Origin: Fibrisoma montanum
Lineage (GTDB): Bacteria; Bacteroidota; Bacteroidia; Cytophagales; Spirosomataceae
Direction: 5' to 3'
Length of the DNA: 64,000 nt
Assembly (NCBI RefSeq): GCF_003583365.1
Contig: NZ_QXED01000006.1
Coordinates: 310,001 to 374,000, forward strand
The notes below the pieces were generated by a model, which saw only the letters and a program-made list of their open reading frames with translations, did no database searches and was not told where the DNA came from. Shown piece by piece: positions 25,923-35,094 of the stretch. Positions within the stretch are counted from its first letter, which is position 1, and each line of letters opens with the position of its first letter. Made by a program: the position numbers and the translations under genes.

Positions 25923-26915
25923 TCAGGCTAATTCAGCTTCGGCATACTGCTCGGAAACCTCCTCCAGAATGCGAAGCAATTCGGTATACGTACCAGCCTG
26001 CACCAGTTGCATGCGGTACGCTTTAAAGTTATCCAGTCCTTTGAAGTAGTTGGCGTAATGCCGGCGCATTTCGAAGATTCCGGTGATTTCACCTTTCCAG
26101 CGGATCGAGAAATCCAGGTGCTGCCGACAAACGGCCACCCGGTCGGCTACGGTCGGCGCGGGCAGGTGCTCACCGGTTTTCAGAAAATGCTTGATTTCGT
26201 TGAAAATCCAGGGATAACCGATCGTAGCCCGGCCGATCATGACGCCATCGACGCCGTACCGGTTTTTATACTCCAGCGCCTTTTCGGGGCTGTCGATGTC
26301 ACCGTTGCCGAAGATGGGAATCCGGATGCGCGGATTCTCTTTGATCCGGCCAATCAGCGTCCAGTCGGCCTCGCCTTTGTACATCTGTACCCGCGTCCGG
26401 CCGTGAACAGTAAGCGCCTGAATGCCAATATCCTGCAGCCGTTCAGCTACCTCCAGTATGTTTTTCGTGCTTTCGTCCCAGCCGAGCCGCGTTTTGACCG
26501 TCACGGGCAGGTGCGTCGCTTTCACAACGGCCTCGGTCATGCGTACCATTTTAGGAATATCCTGCAGCAAGGCAGCTCCGGCTCCCCGGCACGCTACGTT
26601 CTTGACCGGACAGCCGTAGTTAATATCGATCAGGTCTGGGTTGGCCCGGGTGGCAATTTCAGCGCAGGCACCCATGGTTTCCACATCGGAGCCGAACAGC
26701 TGAATACCAATGGGCCGCTCATATTCAAATATATCGAGCTTCTGCACACTCTTGGCGGCATCGCGAATCAGTCCTTCCGACGAAATAAACTCGGTATACA
26801 TCAGGTCGGCACCGTTTGCTTTACAAACCGCCCGAAACGGCGGATCGCTGACATCCTCCATCGGGGCCAGCAGCAGCGGAAAATCCGGTAAGTCTATGTT
26901 GCCTATTTTAACCAT
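25923..26915 (-). CDS. dusB: tRNA-dihydrouridine synthase
   Basis: Flavoenzyme that reduces uridine to dihydrouridine in the tRNA D-loop. It has 330 residues with a TIM-barrel FMN domain: LAPMEDVSD at the N-terminus, INYGCPVKNV with the catalytic-type Cys, VTVKTRLGWD, LTVHGRTR, FGNGDI and VMIGRATIGYPWIF. The C-terminal helical domain binds tRNA. The pattern is closest to DusB (nifR3-like). Confidence 0.94.
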   Translation of the reverse strand: MVKIGNIDLPDFPLLLAPMEDVSDPPFRAVCKANGADLMYTEFISSEGLIRDAAKSVQKLDIFEYERPIGIQLFGSDVETMGACAEIATRANPDLIDINYGCPVKNVACRGAGAALLQDIPKMVRMTEAVVKATHLPVTVKTRLGWDESTKNILEVAERLQDIGIQALTVHGRTRVQMYKGEADWTLIGRIKENPRIRIPIFGNGDIDSPEKALEYKNRYGVDGVMIGRATIGYPWIFNEIKHFLKTGEHLPAPTVADRVAVCRQHLDFSIRWKGEITGIFEMRRHYANYFKGLDNFKAYRMQLVQAGTYTELLRILEEVSEQYAEAELA

Positions 26916-26927
26916 ATTAGTATGCCT

Positions 26928-26979
26928 GGGGCCAGGGACAGCAGGCCTGGGGTAATCGCTGCGCTGCGTGCCTGGCCCC
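26928..26979. repeat. Inverted repeat in the dusB/CPBP gap
   Basis: GGGGCCAGG (26928-26936) and CCTGGCCCC (26971-26979) are complementary across 34 bp. GCCTGG also recurs within the spacer. It lies just upstream of dusB and may be a regulatory hairpin or a degraded repeat. Confidence 0.4.
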
Positions 26980-27088
26980 TCACCTATTTTTTAACAACCT
27001 TTTCAAACGGTAGGTTTAGTACAATACGTAGCTGAAACAAGTTCAACGCACCGATTGTGCAAATGAGTCTGTAAATTTACGAGGAATT

Positions 27089-28033
27089 ATGCAACCAATT
27101 TATACATCCAACCACCCATCCTCGCGTCCGCCCACGCTGGGTGGCCTGATGATGCTCGTGGGATTTACGCTGCTGGGGGGTGTTTTCAGCGCCGTTCTTG
27201 CCTTGCTGGGCTTCATTGCAATCAAAGGCATCGGCCTGACTGAGGCCCAGGCGTATCTGATGTCGCTCGCAGCCCGGCCGGCTTCCCAACCGAACGGCTG
27301 GTACGAACTGATGGCCCTGCAGGCTGTTAACCACCTCGGCACCTTTCTCCTTCCTTCGTTAGCCTATTGGTATTGGGTCGAACACCGAACCTGGCCGCAG
27401 TTCAATCGTCGGCCGCTTTCGGCGGTGGCCGGACTTGGCTTAGTGGTATTGGTCGTCATCGCGTTTATGCCTTTCAACGGGCTGGTGATCGAATGGAATC
27501 AGAACCTGCGGCTCCCGCAGACACTCGCCCCGATCGAGCAATGGATTCGCGACAAAGAGAAAGACCTCGAAGGCGTTACCAAATACCTGACTACGTTCAG
27601 GACTCCCCTTCAGCTCATCGTCGCCCTGCTCGTGATCGCCATCATTCCCGCCATCGGCGAAGAAGTGCTGTTCCGGGGTATTCTGCAACGGAACCTGGTC
27701 GTCTGGACCGGCAACGTCCACGCCGGAATCTGGCTGGCGGCCATTCTGTTCAGCGCCATTCACGTCCAGTTTCTCGGCTTCGTGCCCCGGATGCTGCTGG
27801 GTGCGCTGTTTGGGTATCTCTACGTCTGGTCGGGCAGTTTATGGGTGCCGATTCTGGCCCATTTTGTCAACAATGGTTTTACGGTGCTGATGGTCTACAT
27901 GTACCAGCAGAAGATGGTCCCGGTCGACATTGAAAGCACTGACGCCGTACCGGTAGCCGCAGCCCTGGCGTCTTTGGCGGTGTCGTTAGGGATATTATAT
28001 TACTTTCGTGAACGGAACCGGGCGATTCCCTGA
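27089..28033 (+). CDS. CPBP family intramembrane metalloprotease
   Basis: A 314-residue protein with about eight transmembrane helices. It carries the CPBP (Abi/Rce1) motifs GEEVLFRG (Glu191-Glu192, Arg196), FSAIHVQF and HFVNNGF, which supply the metal-binding and catalytic residues inside the membrane. Family members cleave prenylated or other membrane substrates, or take part in bacteriocin immunity; the substrate here is unknown. It is divergent from dusB and followed by a DUF2007 gene and cdsA. Confidence 0.9.
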   Translation: MQPIYTSNHPSSRPPTLGGLMMLVGFTLLGGVFSAVLALLGFIAIKGIGLTEAQAYLMSLAARPASQPNGWYELMALQAVNHLGTFLLPSLAYWYWVEHRTWPQFNRRPLSAVAGLGLVVLVVIAFMPFNGLVIEWNQNLRLPQTLAPIEQWIRDKEKDLEGVTKYLTTFRTPLQLIVALLVIAIIPAIGEEVLFRGILQRNLVVWTGNVHAGIWLAAILFSAIHVQFLGFVPRMLLGALFGYLYVWSGSLWVPILAHFVNNGFTVLMVYMYQQKMVPVDIESTDAVPVAAALASLAVSLGILYYFRERNRAIP

Positions 28034-28141
28034 CCGGTCGTCGGTTTTCAGCGTACGGTATACGCTGATTCGATGATCTGACCCGAGAAAAAACTGACGT
28101 ACACCATAAACCGACAACCGCCCGGCAAACACAACATCATC

Positions 28142-28360
28142 ATGACTGAAAACTGGGAAAAAGTGTATGTATCCCCACTGCCCCACCGGGCCGAGCTAGC
28201 CAAAGCGCTGCTCGCCGAACACGACATACCGGCGGTGGTGGTCAATCGGCAAAGCAGCAGTTACCCAACCATTGGCTGGGGGAAAAGTGAAGTACACGTA
28301 CCGGTCAGTCACGCTGTACTGGCCAAAGTAATTCTGGAGAATGAAGCAACGTTTAGCTAA
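28142..28360 (+). CDS. DUF2007 domain protein
   Basis: A 72-residue soluble protein. WEKVYVSPLPHRAELAKALL, a middle IPAVVVNRQSS strand and the C-terminal VHVPVSHAVLAKVIL match the small DUF2007 fold, often described as a putative signal-transducing protein and distantly like PII. It lies immediately before cdsA. The direct role is unknown. Confidence 0.82.
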   Translation: MTENWEKVYVSPLPHRAELAKALLAEHDIPAVVVNRQSSSYPTIGWGKSEVHVPVSHAVLAKVILENEATFS

Positions 28361-28361
28361 G

Positions 28362-29174
28362 ATGTCCAACCTCCAGCAACGTGTCATTGCGGCCGTTGTG
28401 GGGGTGTTGGTAATTTTTTTCTGCATCTGGTACCAGGACTGGACCTTCGCCCTGCTGTTCTGCGTCATTAGTGCCCTCACCCAACTTGAATTTTACAGGC
28501 TGCTGGGTCTCGACGGCTTCCAGCCCCTGACCGTCTACGGCACGATTGTCGGCTGTTTTGTCTGTGCCCTGGCTTTTTTTATCGAAAAGCGGATGATCGG
28601 CTTCGACAACTATTTTCTGATCTGCCCGGCCGCGTCGATGATCTTCCTGATCAAGCTGTACAAAAAGCGCGACATGAAGCCCTTCACCAACATCGGCTTT
28701 ACGTTCCTGGGTATCATCTACGTAGCCGTACCATTTGCCCTGCTGATTGTGCTGGCGCTGCGGGGCGGCACCTACCACCCCACCCTGATTCTGGGTTGCC
28801 TGCTGTTGCTCTGGGCCAGCGACATCGGAGCTTACTTTGCCGGAACCAAGTTTGGCCGACGGAAACTATTCGAGCGGGTATCGCCCAAGAAATCGTGGGA
28901 AGGTGCCCTTGGCGGGGCAGCCGCAGCCGCCCTGATTGCGCTGGGTCTGGCGTTCTACGCGCCCGAACTGCGGCCGTGGCAGTGGTACTGCGTTGGCGCT
29001 ATTATCGTCGTAACGGGTACATACGGCGATCTGGTCGAATCGTTGTTCAAACGGAGCATTGCCATCAAAGATTCAGGGAGCAGCATTCCGGGCCACGGCG
29101 GCTTTCTGGACCGGTTTGACGGTCTGCTGCTGGCGGCCCCCTTTATCACTACCTTCCTGAAGCTGTTTGCCTAA
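28362..29174 (+). CDS. cdsA: Phosphatidate cytidylyltransferase
   Basis: Makes CDP-diacylglycerol from phosphatidate and CTP, the branch point of phospholipid synthesis, in the inner membrane. I prefer the ATG at 28362 (270 residues, MSNLQQRV, one base after the DUF2007 stop); an ATG at 28341 would overlap that gene by 20 bp. There are about eight helices. The family signature is the C-terminal KDSGSSIPGHGGFLDRFDG, and KKSWEGALGG precedes it. Confidence 0.95.
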   Translation: MSNLQQRVIAAVVGVLVIFFCIWYQDWTFALLFCVISALTQLEFYRLLGLDGFQPLTVYGTIVGCFVCALAFFIEKRMIGFDNYFLICPAASMIFLIKLYKKRDMKPFTNIGFTFLGIIYVAVPFALLIVLALRGGTYHPTLILGCLLLLWASDIGAYFAGTKFGRRKLFERVSPKKSWEGALGGAAAAALIALGLAFYAPELRPWQWYCVGAIIVVTGTYGDLVESLFKRSIAIKDSGSSIPGHGGFLDRFDGLLLAAPFITTFLKLFA

Positions 29175-29388
29175 TCCGGGGGTACTATAGGGGTAGTTTA
29201 TGAACCGGTAAGGAGAAAGCAGGCAGGGTACCTGGCTTACGTTCATTCTATAAAAGACGCCTTTGCTGCGTCCGCAGGCAGGAATTCCTAACTTTTCTTA
29301 AATTATTCACTATTATATCGGACATTACCAATTCATTCGTTGTTTTGTATACTAGTACAGTCTTTCTGACCCCCGTTGGTCTTTTGAT

Positions 29389-30117
29389 ATGAAACAAGCA
29401 CTGACTCATATTGTAGTCGGGCTGGGTCTGCTCGTGATGACGGGGTTCTTTACCACCGCGTTTGGGCAGGGTCAGGATCGACAGGTTACGTTTACGGGAT
29501 TTATAACCGGTGGCAAGTCCAACGAGCCGCTGCCGGGTGCCTATATTTACATTCCTAAAGCCGGAAAGGGCGTTTTATCAGCCCAGAACGGGTATTTTGC
29601 CCTGCCCGTCTTCCCCGGCGACAGTATCATTTTCAGCTACGTCGGTTTTAAAACCCAGTATCACATTATCCCCCGCCGTCTCGCCGACGTTACGTACTCG
29701 GCGGTGGTTGCGCTGCAGGAAGATGTAAAAACACTGGCCGAAGTAAAGGTGTATCCGTATGCTACGGAGGAGCTGTTTAAGAACGCGTTCGTTAACCTGA
29801 AGCTCCCCGACGAGCAGGAACGCGAAAACCTGGCCAAAAACCTGGACCCACAGGCCATTCTGCGTCAGGCGGCTACCATGCCGATGGGCGCCGTGGCCAA
29901 CCACCAGAACTTTGTCAATCAGCAGTTCTTCGGGCGGGAAAACATACTCAACCGCAGTCAGGCCACTACGTTTGCGTTCACAAACCCTTTTGCCTGGGCT
30001 AATTTTATCCGATCGGTCAAACGGGGCGACCTCAAGAACAAGGAATGGCGGAGCGAGCTGAATAAAGCCCCACGCGAGAACGTATCCCGCAAAGACATCT
30101 TGCAGAACGGCAATTAA
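29389..30117 (+). CDS. Exported protein with carboxypeptidase-like regulatory domain
   Basis: A 242-residue protein with a signal peptide (cleavage near TTAFGQ). The CarboxypepD_reg-like beta sandwich follows at about 30-115: GFITGGKSNEPLPGAYIYIP, an NGYFALPVFPGD strand and IIFSYVGFKTQ. In Bacteroidota this domain usually precedes TonB-dependent receptors, but here no barrel follows; the rest is polar and ends in a basic tail. It is probably periplasmic, and its partner is unknown. Confidence 0.78.
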   Translation: MKQALTHIVVGLGLLVMTGFFTTAFGQGQDRQVTFTGFITGGKSNEPLPGAYIYIPKAGKGVLSAQNGYFALPVFPGDSIIFSYVGFKTQYHIIPRRLADVTYSAVVALQEDVKTLAEVKVYPYATEELFKNAFVNLKLPDEQERENLAKNLDPQAILRQAATMPMGAVANHQNFVNQQFFGRENILNRSQATTFAFTNPFAWANFIRSVKRGDLKNKEWRSELNKAPRENVSRKDILQNGN

Positions 30118-30159
30118 ACCCGCATCCCGGCTACCCCTCTTTTTGTCGCCAATCCGGGG

Positions 30160-30948
30160 TTACTCCTGACCGGATTTCCACGTCTTTAAGTGCAGATCGG
30201 TACCGTCGAACTCAGCGTATGTTCGGGCGGAGACCCATTCGCCAAGGTTCACGTACCGGCTGCTGTCGGTTACGGCCAGATCAAGGGGCAGATGCCGGTG
30301 GCCAAAGATGTAAAAATCGTGGTGTTGCCGCTTCTCCACTTCCCGGCAGTACAGCATCAACCACTCACGGTCTTCGCCCAGGAATTGGTCTTCCCCTTTT
30401 TCCGTATTGCTGATCCGGCTGCGGTGCGACCACGCGTGCGCAAGCCGAATACCCACGTCGGGATGCACCCAGCGGAACAGGCTCCGGGCCAGATCATTCT
30501 CAAACACTTGTTTCAGGCGCTTGTAGACGTAGTCGCCGGGGCCAAGTCCGTCGCCATGCCCAATCAGGAAACGCTTCCCCCCGATGTCGTACTGCCTTGG
30601 CTGCCGATACACCGGAATGCCCAGTTCCTGCGTAAAGTAATCGCTCATCCACATATCGTGGTTGCCCGTGAACAGCACGACCCGCGTCCCGGCATCCGTC
30701 AACTGGGCCAGTTTACCCTGCAACCGGATAAAGCCTTTTGGAATGGCCCGCTTGTACTCGAACCAGAAGTCAAAGACATCACCTACCAGAAAAATAAGTT
30801 CGGCATCGGCTTCAACGCTTTGCAGCCAGTTCACAACCGCCTGTTCCCGTTGGCGGCTCTTCTCGGGCGGGGGAGCACCCAGGTGAAAGTCAGAAGCAAA
30901 ATAGGTCTTTCGACCGGCAGGCAAGGTAATCGTTTCGATAACGGACAT
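30160..30948 (-). CDS. lpxH: UDP-2,3-diacylglucosamine diphosphatase
   Basis: Removes UMP from UDP-diacylglucosamine to give lipid X in lipid A synthesis, at the inner face of the membrane. I chose the ATG at 30948 (262 residues, MSVIETITLP), because the upstream extension has no ATG. The calcineurin-like metal motifs are SDFHLG, GDVFDFWFE, GNHD, GHGDG and GHRHLP. The GDVFDFWFE and GHRH pattern is typical of LpxH rather than other phosphoesterases. It is convergent with the preceding gene and divergent from a lipoprotein gene. Confidence 0.9.
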   Translation of the reverse strand: MSVIETITLPAGRKTYFASDFHLGAPPPEKSRQREQAVVNWLQSVEADAELIFLVGDVFDFWFEYKRAIPKGFIRLQGKLAQLTDAGTRVVLFTGNHDMWMSDYFTQELGIPVYRQPRQYDIGGKRFLIGHGDGLGPGDYVYKRLKQVFENDLARSLFRWVHPDVGIRLAHAWSHRSRISNTEKGEDQFLGEDREWLMLYCREVEKRQHHDFYIFGHRHLPLDLAVTDSSRYVNLGEWVSARTYAEFDGTDLHLKTWKSGQE

Positions 30949-31103
30949 TCGTTCAGTGCAACGCACAAAAATAGCACCCCGGCCCGAATTGTCGGTAAAG
31001 GTTCCTGGTCTGAAACCGAATTCCTCAAATTGTAGCGGGAAATCAAACAACCCGGCGGGCAAATTGGTAGTATCAGAAACGCTGAATTTACGACATACTC
31101 GTT

Positions 31104-31907
31104 ATGAAAACCAAATTACTCTGGCTGGCCATTCCGTTGGTGAGTCTTTCCTCTTGCTTTCAGGGCGATAATGGTAATACCACCGACGACGCCAACGATG
31201 CAGGTGGTACGGGTAGCCCTTATCTGGCCCGGGAAGTATCGGGTGTCTGGCTGCTCAGCACCGACCACCGCTTCGCCTACGATGCACCGTGCAACGTACT
31301 GGATGAAGGCATGATTCAAAGTACGTTTAATGTAGGACTGACTGAAGAACTGTCGGTGACGGATGCCCGCAACGGCTGCACCTTCGAGTGGGAAGGCAAT
31401 CAGGTAAGCGTAGCTTTCGGTGGTCCGAAACCGTATCCGTCCATCTACCACGCCGAATACATTTTCGACAAGATGTATCAGCCCTCTAAACAGGGCATCA
31501 CAACGGGTCAGATGGGCGATGTAGGCGCGGCAACCCTGTTCGGCCCCGACCCCACAGGAACCGGCTCCGAGCGCCCCCCCGTTTTACCGACCAGTCCGGC
31601 CGGCCGCGATACGTTGGCCCAGAACGATACGGCTACGACGGTGGCACGCGTTCCGCCCCAGGCCACGGTGTTTACTGAACCGGCTACAAATACAGCTACC
31701 GGCGTTGCTATAACGGGCGTTGGGGATAAGGCCCTCTGGGAGCCGGCTAAAAACACGCTGCACGTCCTGTACAACAACCATATTCTGAATCTGAAAGTCC
31801 AGACAAAAGAGAAGCCGGAGGTTCGTATGAACAAGGCCGTTCAGCTGGCTGGTGTGATTTTGTCTCACTTCGACGACAAAAATGCCGATCTGGATGTGGC
31901 CGAGTAA
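31104..31907 (+). CDS. Lipoprotein of unknown function
   Basis: A 267-residue protein with a lipoprotein signal (lipobox LSSC, Cys at about 18). A low-complexity Asp/Gly/Thr linker follows, then a domain with two cysteines (DAPCNV and RNGCTFEW) that may form a disulfide, and a Thr/Pro/Ala-rich stretch before a short C-terminal domain. No family is recognised. It is probably anchored in the outer or inner membrane facing the periplasm. Confidence 0.75.
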   Translation: MKTKLLWLAIPLVSLSSCFQGDNGNTTDDANDAGGTGSPYLAREVSGVWLLSTDHRFAYDAPCNVLDEGMIQSTFNVGLTEELSVTDARNGCTFEWEGNQVSVAFGGPKPYPSIYHAEYIFDKMYQPSKQGITTGQMGDVGAATLFGPDPTGTGSERPPVLPTSPAGRDTLAQNDTATTVARVPPQATVFTEPATNTATGVAITGVGDKALWEPAKNTLHVLYNNHILNLKVQTKEKPEVRMNKAVQLAGVILSHFDDKNADLDVAE

Positions 31908-31949
31908 GGGAGGTAGTTTTATTAAAGTAGCTTTTACGCATTATACCTC

Positions 31950-31971
31950 AAACTCCCGAAGGGGTTTGGGG
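31950..31971. repeat. Possible partial copy of the AAACCCCTGGAGGGG repeat
   Basis: AAACTCCCGAAGGGGTTTGGGG resembles one half and the flank of the inverted repeat at 51161-51232, where CTCCAGGGGTTTGGGG is found. It may be a relic of the same element family. Confidence 0.35.
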
Positions 31972-32001
31972 CAATACAAATGAAGCCTGAATTCATACAC
32001 T

Positions 32002-32045
32002 ACAGACAAAAAAGGCCCGCTACGTAGTGGGCCTTTTTTGTCTGT
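32002..32045. terminator. Bidirectional terminator between two lipoprotein genes
   Basis: Two 22-bp arms pair with a single G-T exception. A-runs and T-runs flank the GC core GGCCCGC, so it can stop transcripts from both sides. It lies between the convergent genes ending at 31907 and 32058. Confidence 0.9.
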
Positions 32046-32057
32046 AATGTATAACAT

Positions 32058-32555
32058 TTAGTCAGTTAGACCCAGCCATTGCTTAGCCGTTGCGTACTCA
32101 TTCCAGTTGGCCGTTGCGAGAGCCTCCTTCGGTACAACTACCCAGCGGTATTCACCCGCTACAGGCTGCCCGCCTTCCTGCTCGATGCTGATAATGCCTT
32201 TGTCGTTGAGAGCATGGTAGGAGAACGAAACCAACTGACCGCCGATTACTGCCGGCAGAGTTTTGATCTCCCGGGTAACAGCATCGCGGTAAAACGCCAC
32301 CACCATGCCATCGGCGACGATAGACGATGTGATCGCATTATCAACAAAACCAGCGACCCGCAATCCCGGATTTGTCGCATTTTTGGTCCAGTTTTCGGCT
32401 TTAACGGCTGTCCAGTCAGATGCCGACGTTACGGTATTGATGGCTACTGTCTGCGTAGGCGTTACGATGTCGGATTGCGTCTGGCAGGCATTCAGGGCCA
32501 TCTGGCCGATAACTACAGCAGCAGCCAGCCACCCTTTCTTTTGTACAAATTGCAT
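32058..32555 (-). CDS. Small lipoprotein of unknown function
   Basis: A 165-residue protein with a lipoprotein signal peptide (lipobox LNAC, Cys near 24). The mature part is beta-rich with FVDNAITSSIVADGMVVAFYRD and a C-terminal YRWVVVPKEAL, and ends in GLTD. I do not recognise the family. It shares a terminator with the convergent lipoprotein gene. Confidence 0.75.
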   Translation of the reverse strand: MQFVQKKGWLAAAVVIGQMALNACQTQSDIVTPTQTVAINTVTSASDWTAVKAENWTKNATNPGLRVAGFVDNAITSSIVADGMVVAFYRDAVTREIKTLPAVIGGQLVSFSYHALNDKGIISIEQEGGQPVAGEYRWVVVPKEALATANWNEYATAKQWLGLTD

Positions 32556-32599
32556 AGGTCTTTTTTCAGACCAACGCCCGGATTGCGATTATCGTATCC

Positions 32600-33601
32600 T
32601 CAGACAGGAATCTGCTCAAACTTTATGGCGGGCTGACTGGCATCCTTAAACGCCTGACGGGGGCGGATGTTCAGCGTCTGGAACAACTGCTGATCCAGAT
32701 CGTCGCCCGGGTTAGGGGTTGTCAGCAGCTTGTCGCCCGCGAAAATAGAATTTGCGCCGGCCAGGAAGCACAGCGCCTGTTCTTCGACGCTCATCCGGAC
32801 GCGGCCCGCCGAGAGACGTACCATGGCTTTCGGCATGATGATGCGGGCGGTAGCAATCATCCGTACCATTTCCCATACCGACACACGCGGCTGATCTTCC
32901 AGCGGGGTTCCTTCGACCGGTACGAGGGCATTTACGGGCACGGATTCGGGGTGTTCGGGCAACGTAGCCAGCGTGTGCAGCATACCAATCCGGTCGACAT
33001 CAGTTTCGCCCATGCCAATGATTCCGCCCGAGCAGACCGAAATACCGGCTTTGCGGGCGTGTCCGATGGTTTCCAGCCGGTCGTCGTACGTACGGGTGCT
33101 GATGATGTCTCCGTAGAACTCTTCGCTGGTGTCGAGGTTGTGGTTGTAAGCATACAGCCCGGCATCTTTCAGCTTCTGCGCCTGGCTTTCGGTCAGCATA
33201 CCGAGCGTGCAACAGACCTCCATGCCCATGGCATTAACGCCCTGTACCATATCGAGCACCTTGTCGAAATCGCGGTTATCGCGAACTTCCCGCCAGGCCG
33301 CACCCATGCAGAAACGCGTGCTGCCGGCTTCTTTGGCCCGTTGTGCGGCTGTCAGCACCTCATCGACCTCCATCAGCTTATGCACCGTTACGCCCGTATG
33401 GTACCGGGCGGCCTGGGGGCAATAGGCGCAGTCCTCCGGGCAACCGCCCGTCTTGACCGACAACAGGGTACAAACCTGCACTTCCTGAGGATCGTGGTGC
33501 TGGCGGTGGACCGTAGCAGCCCGGTATATGAGATCAAGAACCGGAGAATTGTATATTTCGGTGATTTCGGCGCGAGTCCAGTCGTTACGTATAGCGGTCA
33601 T
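32600..33601 (-). CDS. bioB: Biotin synthase
   Basis: Radical-SAM enzyme that inserts sulphur into dethiobiotin. I chose the ATG at 33601 (333 residues, [10 protein letters not shown]). The [4Fe-4S] motif CPEDCAYC (Cys54, Cys58, Cys61) is present, and further ligands fit GMEVCCTLG, the NHNLDTS stretch and SAGRVRMS with the Arg that binds the second cluster. No other bio gene is adjacent. Its promoter region is shared with the divergent glycosyltransferase gene. Confidence 0.96.
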   Translation of the reverse strand: MTAIRNDWTRAEITEIYNSPVLDLIYRAATVHRQHHDPQEVQVCTLLSVKTGGCPEDCAYCPQAARYHTGVTVHKLMEVDEVLTAAQRAKEAGSTRFCMGAAWREVRDNRDFDKVLDMVQGVNAMGMEVCCTLGMLTESQAQKLKDAGLYAYNHNLDTSEEFYGDIISTRTYDDRLETIGHARKAGISVCSGGIIGMGETDVDRIGMLHTLATLPEHPESVPVNALVPVEGTPLEDQPRVSVWEMVRMIATARIIMPKAMVRLSAGRVRMSVEEQALCFLAGANSIFAGDKLLTTPNPGDDLDQQLFQTLNIRPRQAFKDASQPAIKFEQIPV

Positions 33602-33620
33602 AGTGTTGCAAGTCGAAAGC

Positions 33621-33651
33621 CAAAAATAGGTAGAGTTCGTCAGTTTGCCAA
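33621..33651 (-). promoter_or_regulatory. Promoter of bioB
   Basis: On the minus strand TTGG (33651-33648), a 19-nt spacer and TATTTTTG (33628-33621) fit the Bacteroidota promoter pattern, 20 bp before the bioB ATG. Confidence 0.5.
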
Positions 33652-33723
33652 TCTTATCCGTAAACCAATCACCTACCTTGTACACAATTATTGCTATATT
33701 CGTGTAATAAATATGTAAGTTTA

Positions 33724-33756
33724 GTTGTAAGTCAATCGACAAAATAATTACGTTTG
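33724..33756 (+). promoter_or_regulatory. Promoter of the GT4 glycosyltransferase gene
   Basis: GTTG (33724-33727), a 21-nt spacer and TACGTTTG (33749-33756). The start codon is 60 bp downstream. The region is AT-richer than its surroundings. Confidence 0.4.
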
Positions 33757-33816
33757 GTACCGAAATTTTCGGGCTTTTTCGTACAACTCCATTCCATTAC
33801 ACTGTTTTATTGAATT

Positions 33817-35085
33817 ATGAAAATCGCGGTATGGCACAACCTGCCTAGTGGCGGTGCGAGCCGGGCGTTACACCAGCACATAAAAGGACTAGCTGAGCGA
33901 GGTCATCATATCGAAGTTTGGACATCGTCGCTGGCCGACAGTCGTTTTCTGGACGTAGACGCGTACGTTGCCCAGACGCATATTTTGCCTCTGACTATTG
34001 CCACCCGCTTGCGGATCGAATACATTGATGACGTCCGTTCGCTGCTGTTTCTGAACAGCACCCGCATCAAGCGGATGATGGCGTTCTGCGAAGCCTGCGC
34101 CAAAGAGATTGAAGCAGGTGATTTTGATATTCTCTTTGCCAATTCGTGTCACTTCTTCAACATGCCCTTTATTGGGCGTTTTGTCAAGCGGATTCCTAAA
34201 GTGCTGTACCTACAGGAACCGAACCGCAGTCTGTACGAAGCCTATCCCAATCTGATCTGGAAAGGACTACCCTCTATTCAGCAAAATTTACTTAAACCTT
34301 CTTATTATTCCTCCTACTGGCAGGATTTGCTCAAGACGCACCGCGCCCGTGTACTGGTACGTGAGGAGTTCATGAACTACCAGAGTTACGACAAGATTCT
34401 GGTTAATTCGTATTTCAGCAACGAAAGCCTGCTGCGGGCCTACGGTGGCCCCGGCGAAGTCTGCTACCTGGGTGTCGATGTGGACCTGTTCCCGTTTCTG
34501 GACATGGCGCGGGAGAACTTCGTGATGGGGCTGGGGTCGTTTCACCCGCCCAAGGGCGTCGATACGGCGATTCGGGCGGTGGCCCGTATACCCGAGTCGA
34601 TCCGGCCTAAACTGGTATGGGTCGGCAACATTGGCAACAAGGATTACATGGCCGGTCTGATCACACTCAGTCAGCAGCAAGGCGTCGATTTTGAACCCCG
34701 CCAGTACGTACCGCACCGCGAACTGATTCAGCTGCTGAATACGGCGTCGTGTTTGCTCTACACCTCAACGCTCGAACCGTTCGGCTTTGCCCCGCTGGAA
34801 GCCAACGCCTGTGGCCTGCCCGTAGTAGCCATCGGCGAGGGTGGGGTACGGGAAACGGTAATCAACGGCTACAACGGTCTGCTGACCGGACGAAATCCCG
34901 GCGAAATTGCCCGGGCCATGGAGCACGTATTGACCGATGCGGCCCTGTTCGAACGATTATCGGCCAACGGACGGCAGGTTGTTCGGGAACGGTGGAGTGT
35001 TGACGACGCTGTCGACCGCCTGGAGAACGCCCTGATGGCGAGCTGCCCCGTACCGCAGCAGGAAGGCGTAGGGCAGCAGGCGTAA
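33817..35085 (+). CDS. Family 4 glycosyltransferase
   Basis: A 422-residue GT-B transferase. The N-terminal domain starts MKIAVWHNLPSGGASRALHQH; the C-terminal donor domain has GSFHPPKGVDTAIRA, the EPFGFAPLEANACGLPVVA motif with the EX7E-type glutamates, and GVRETVINGYNGLL. It would transfer a sugar from a nucleotide donor to an envelope glycan, in the cytoplasm. The Pro/Gln-rich tail is unusual. No polysaccharide cluster surrounds it. Confidence 0.88.
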   Translation: MKIAVWHNLPSGGASRALHQHIKGLAERGHHIEVWTSSLADSRFLDVDAYVAQTHILPLTIATRLRIEYIDDVRSLLFLNSTRIKRMMAFCEACAKEIEAGDFDILFANSCHFFNMPFIGRFVKRIPKVLYLQEPNRSLYEAYPNLIWKGLPSIQQNLLKPSYYSSYWQDLLKTHRARVLVREEFMNYQSYDKILVNSYFSNESLLRAYGGPGEVCYLGVDVDLFPFLDMARENFVMGLGSFHPPKGVDTAIRAVARIPESIRPKLVWVGNIGNKDYMAGLITLSQQQGVDFEPRQYVPHRELIQLLNTASCLLYTSTLEPFGFAPLEANACGLPVVAIGEGGVRETVINGYNGLLTGRNPGEIARAMEHVLTDAALFERLSANGRQVVRERWSVDDAVDRLENALMASCPVPQQEGVGQQA

Positions 35086-35094
35086 GCACTACGT

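Noticed and set aside
30949-31062. N-terminal extension of LpxH
   Set aside because: It contains no ATG and crosses a -7-like box; the protein from 30948 has the usual size.
33602-33742. N-terminal extension of BioB
   Set aside because: It crosses the predicted bioB promoter, and the family starts near the ATG at 33601.
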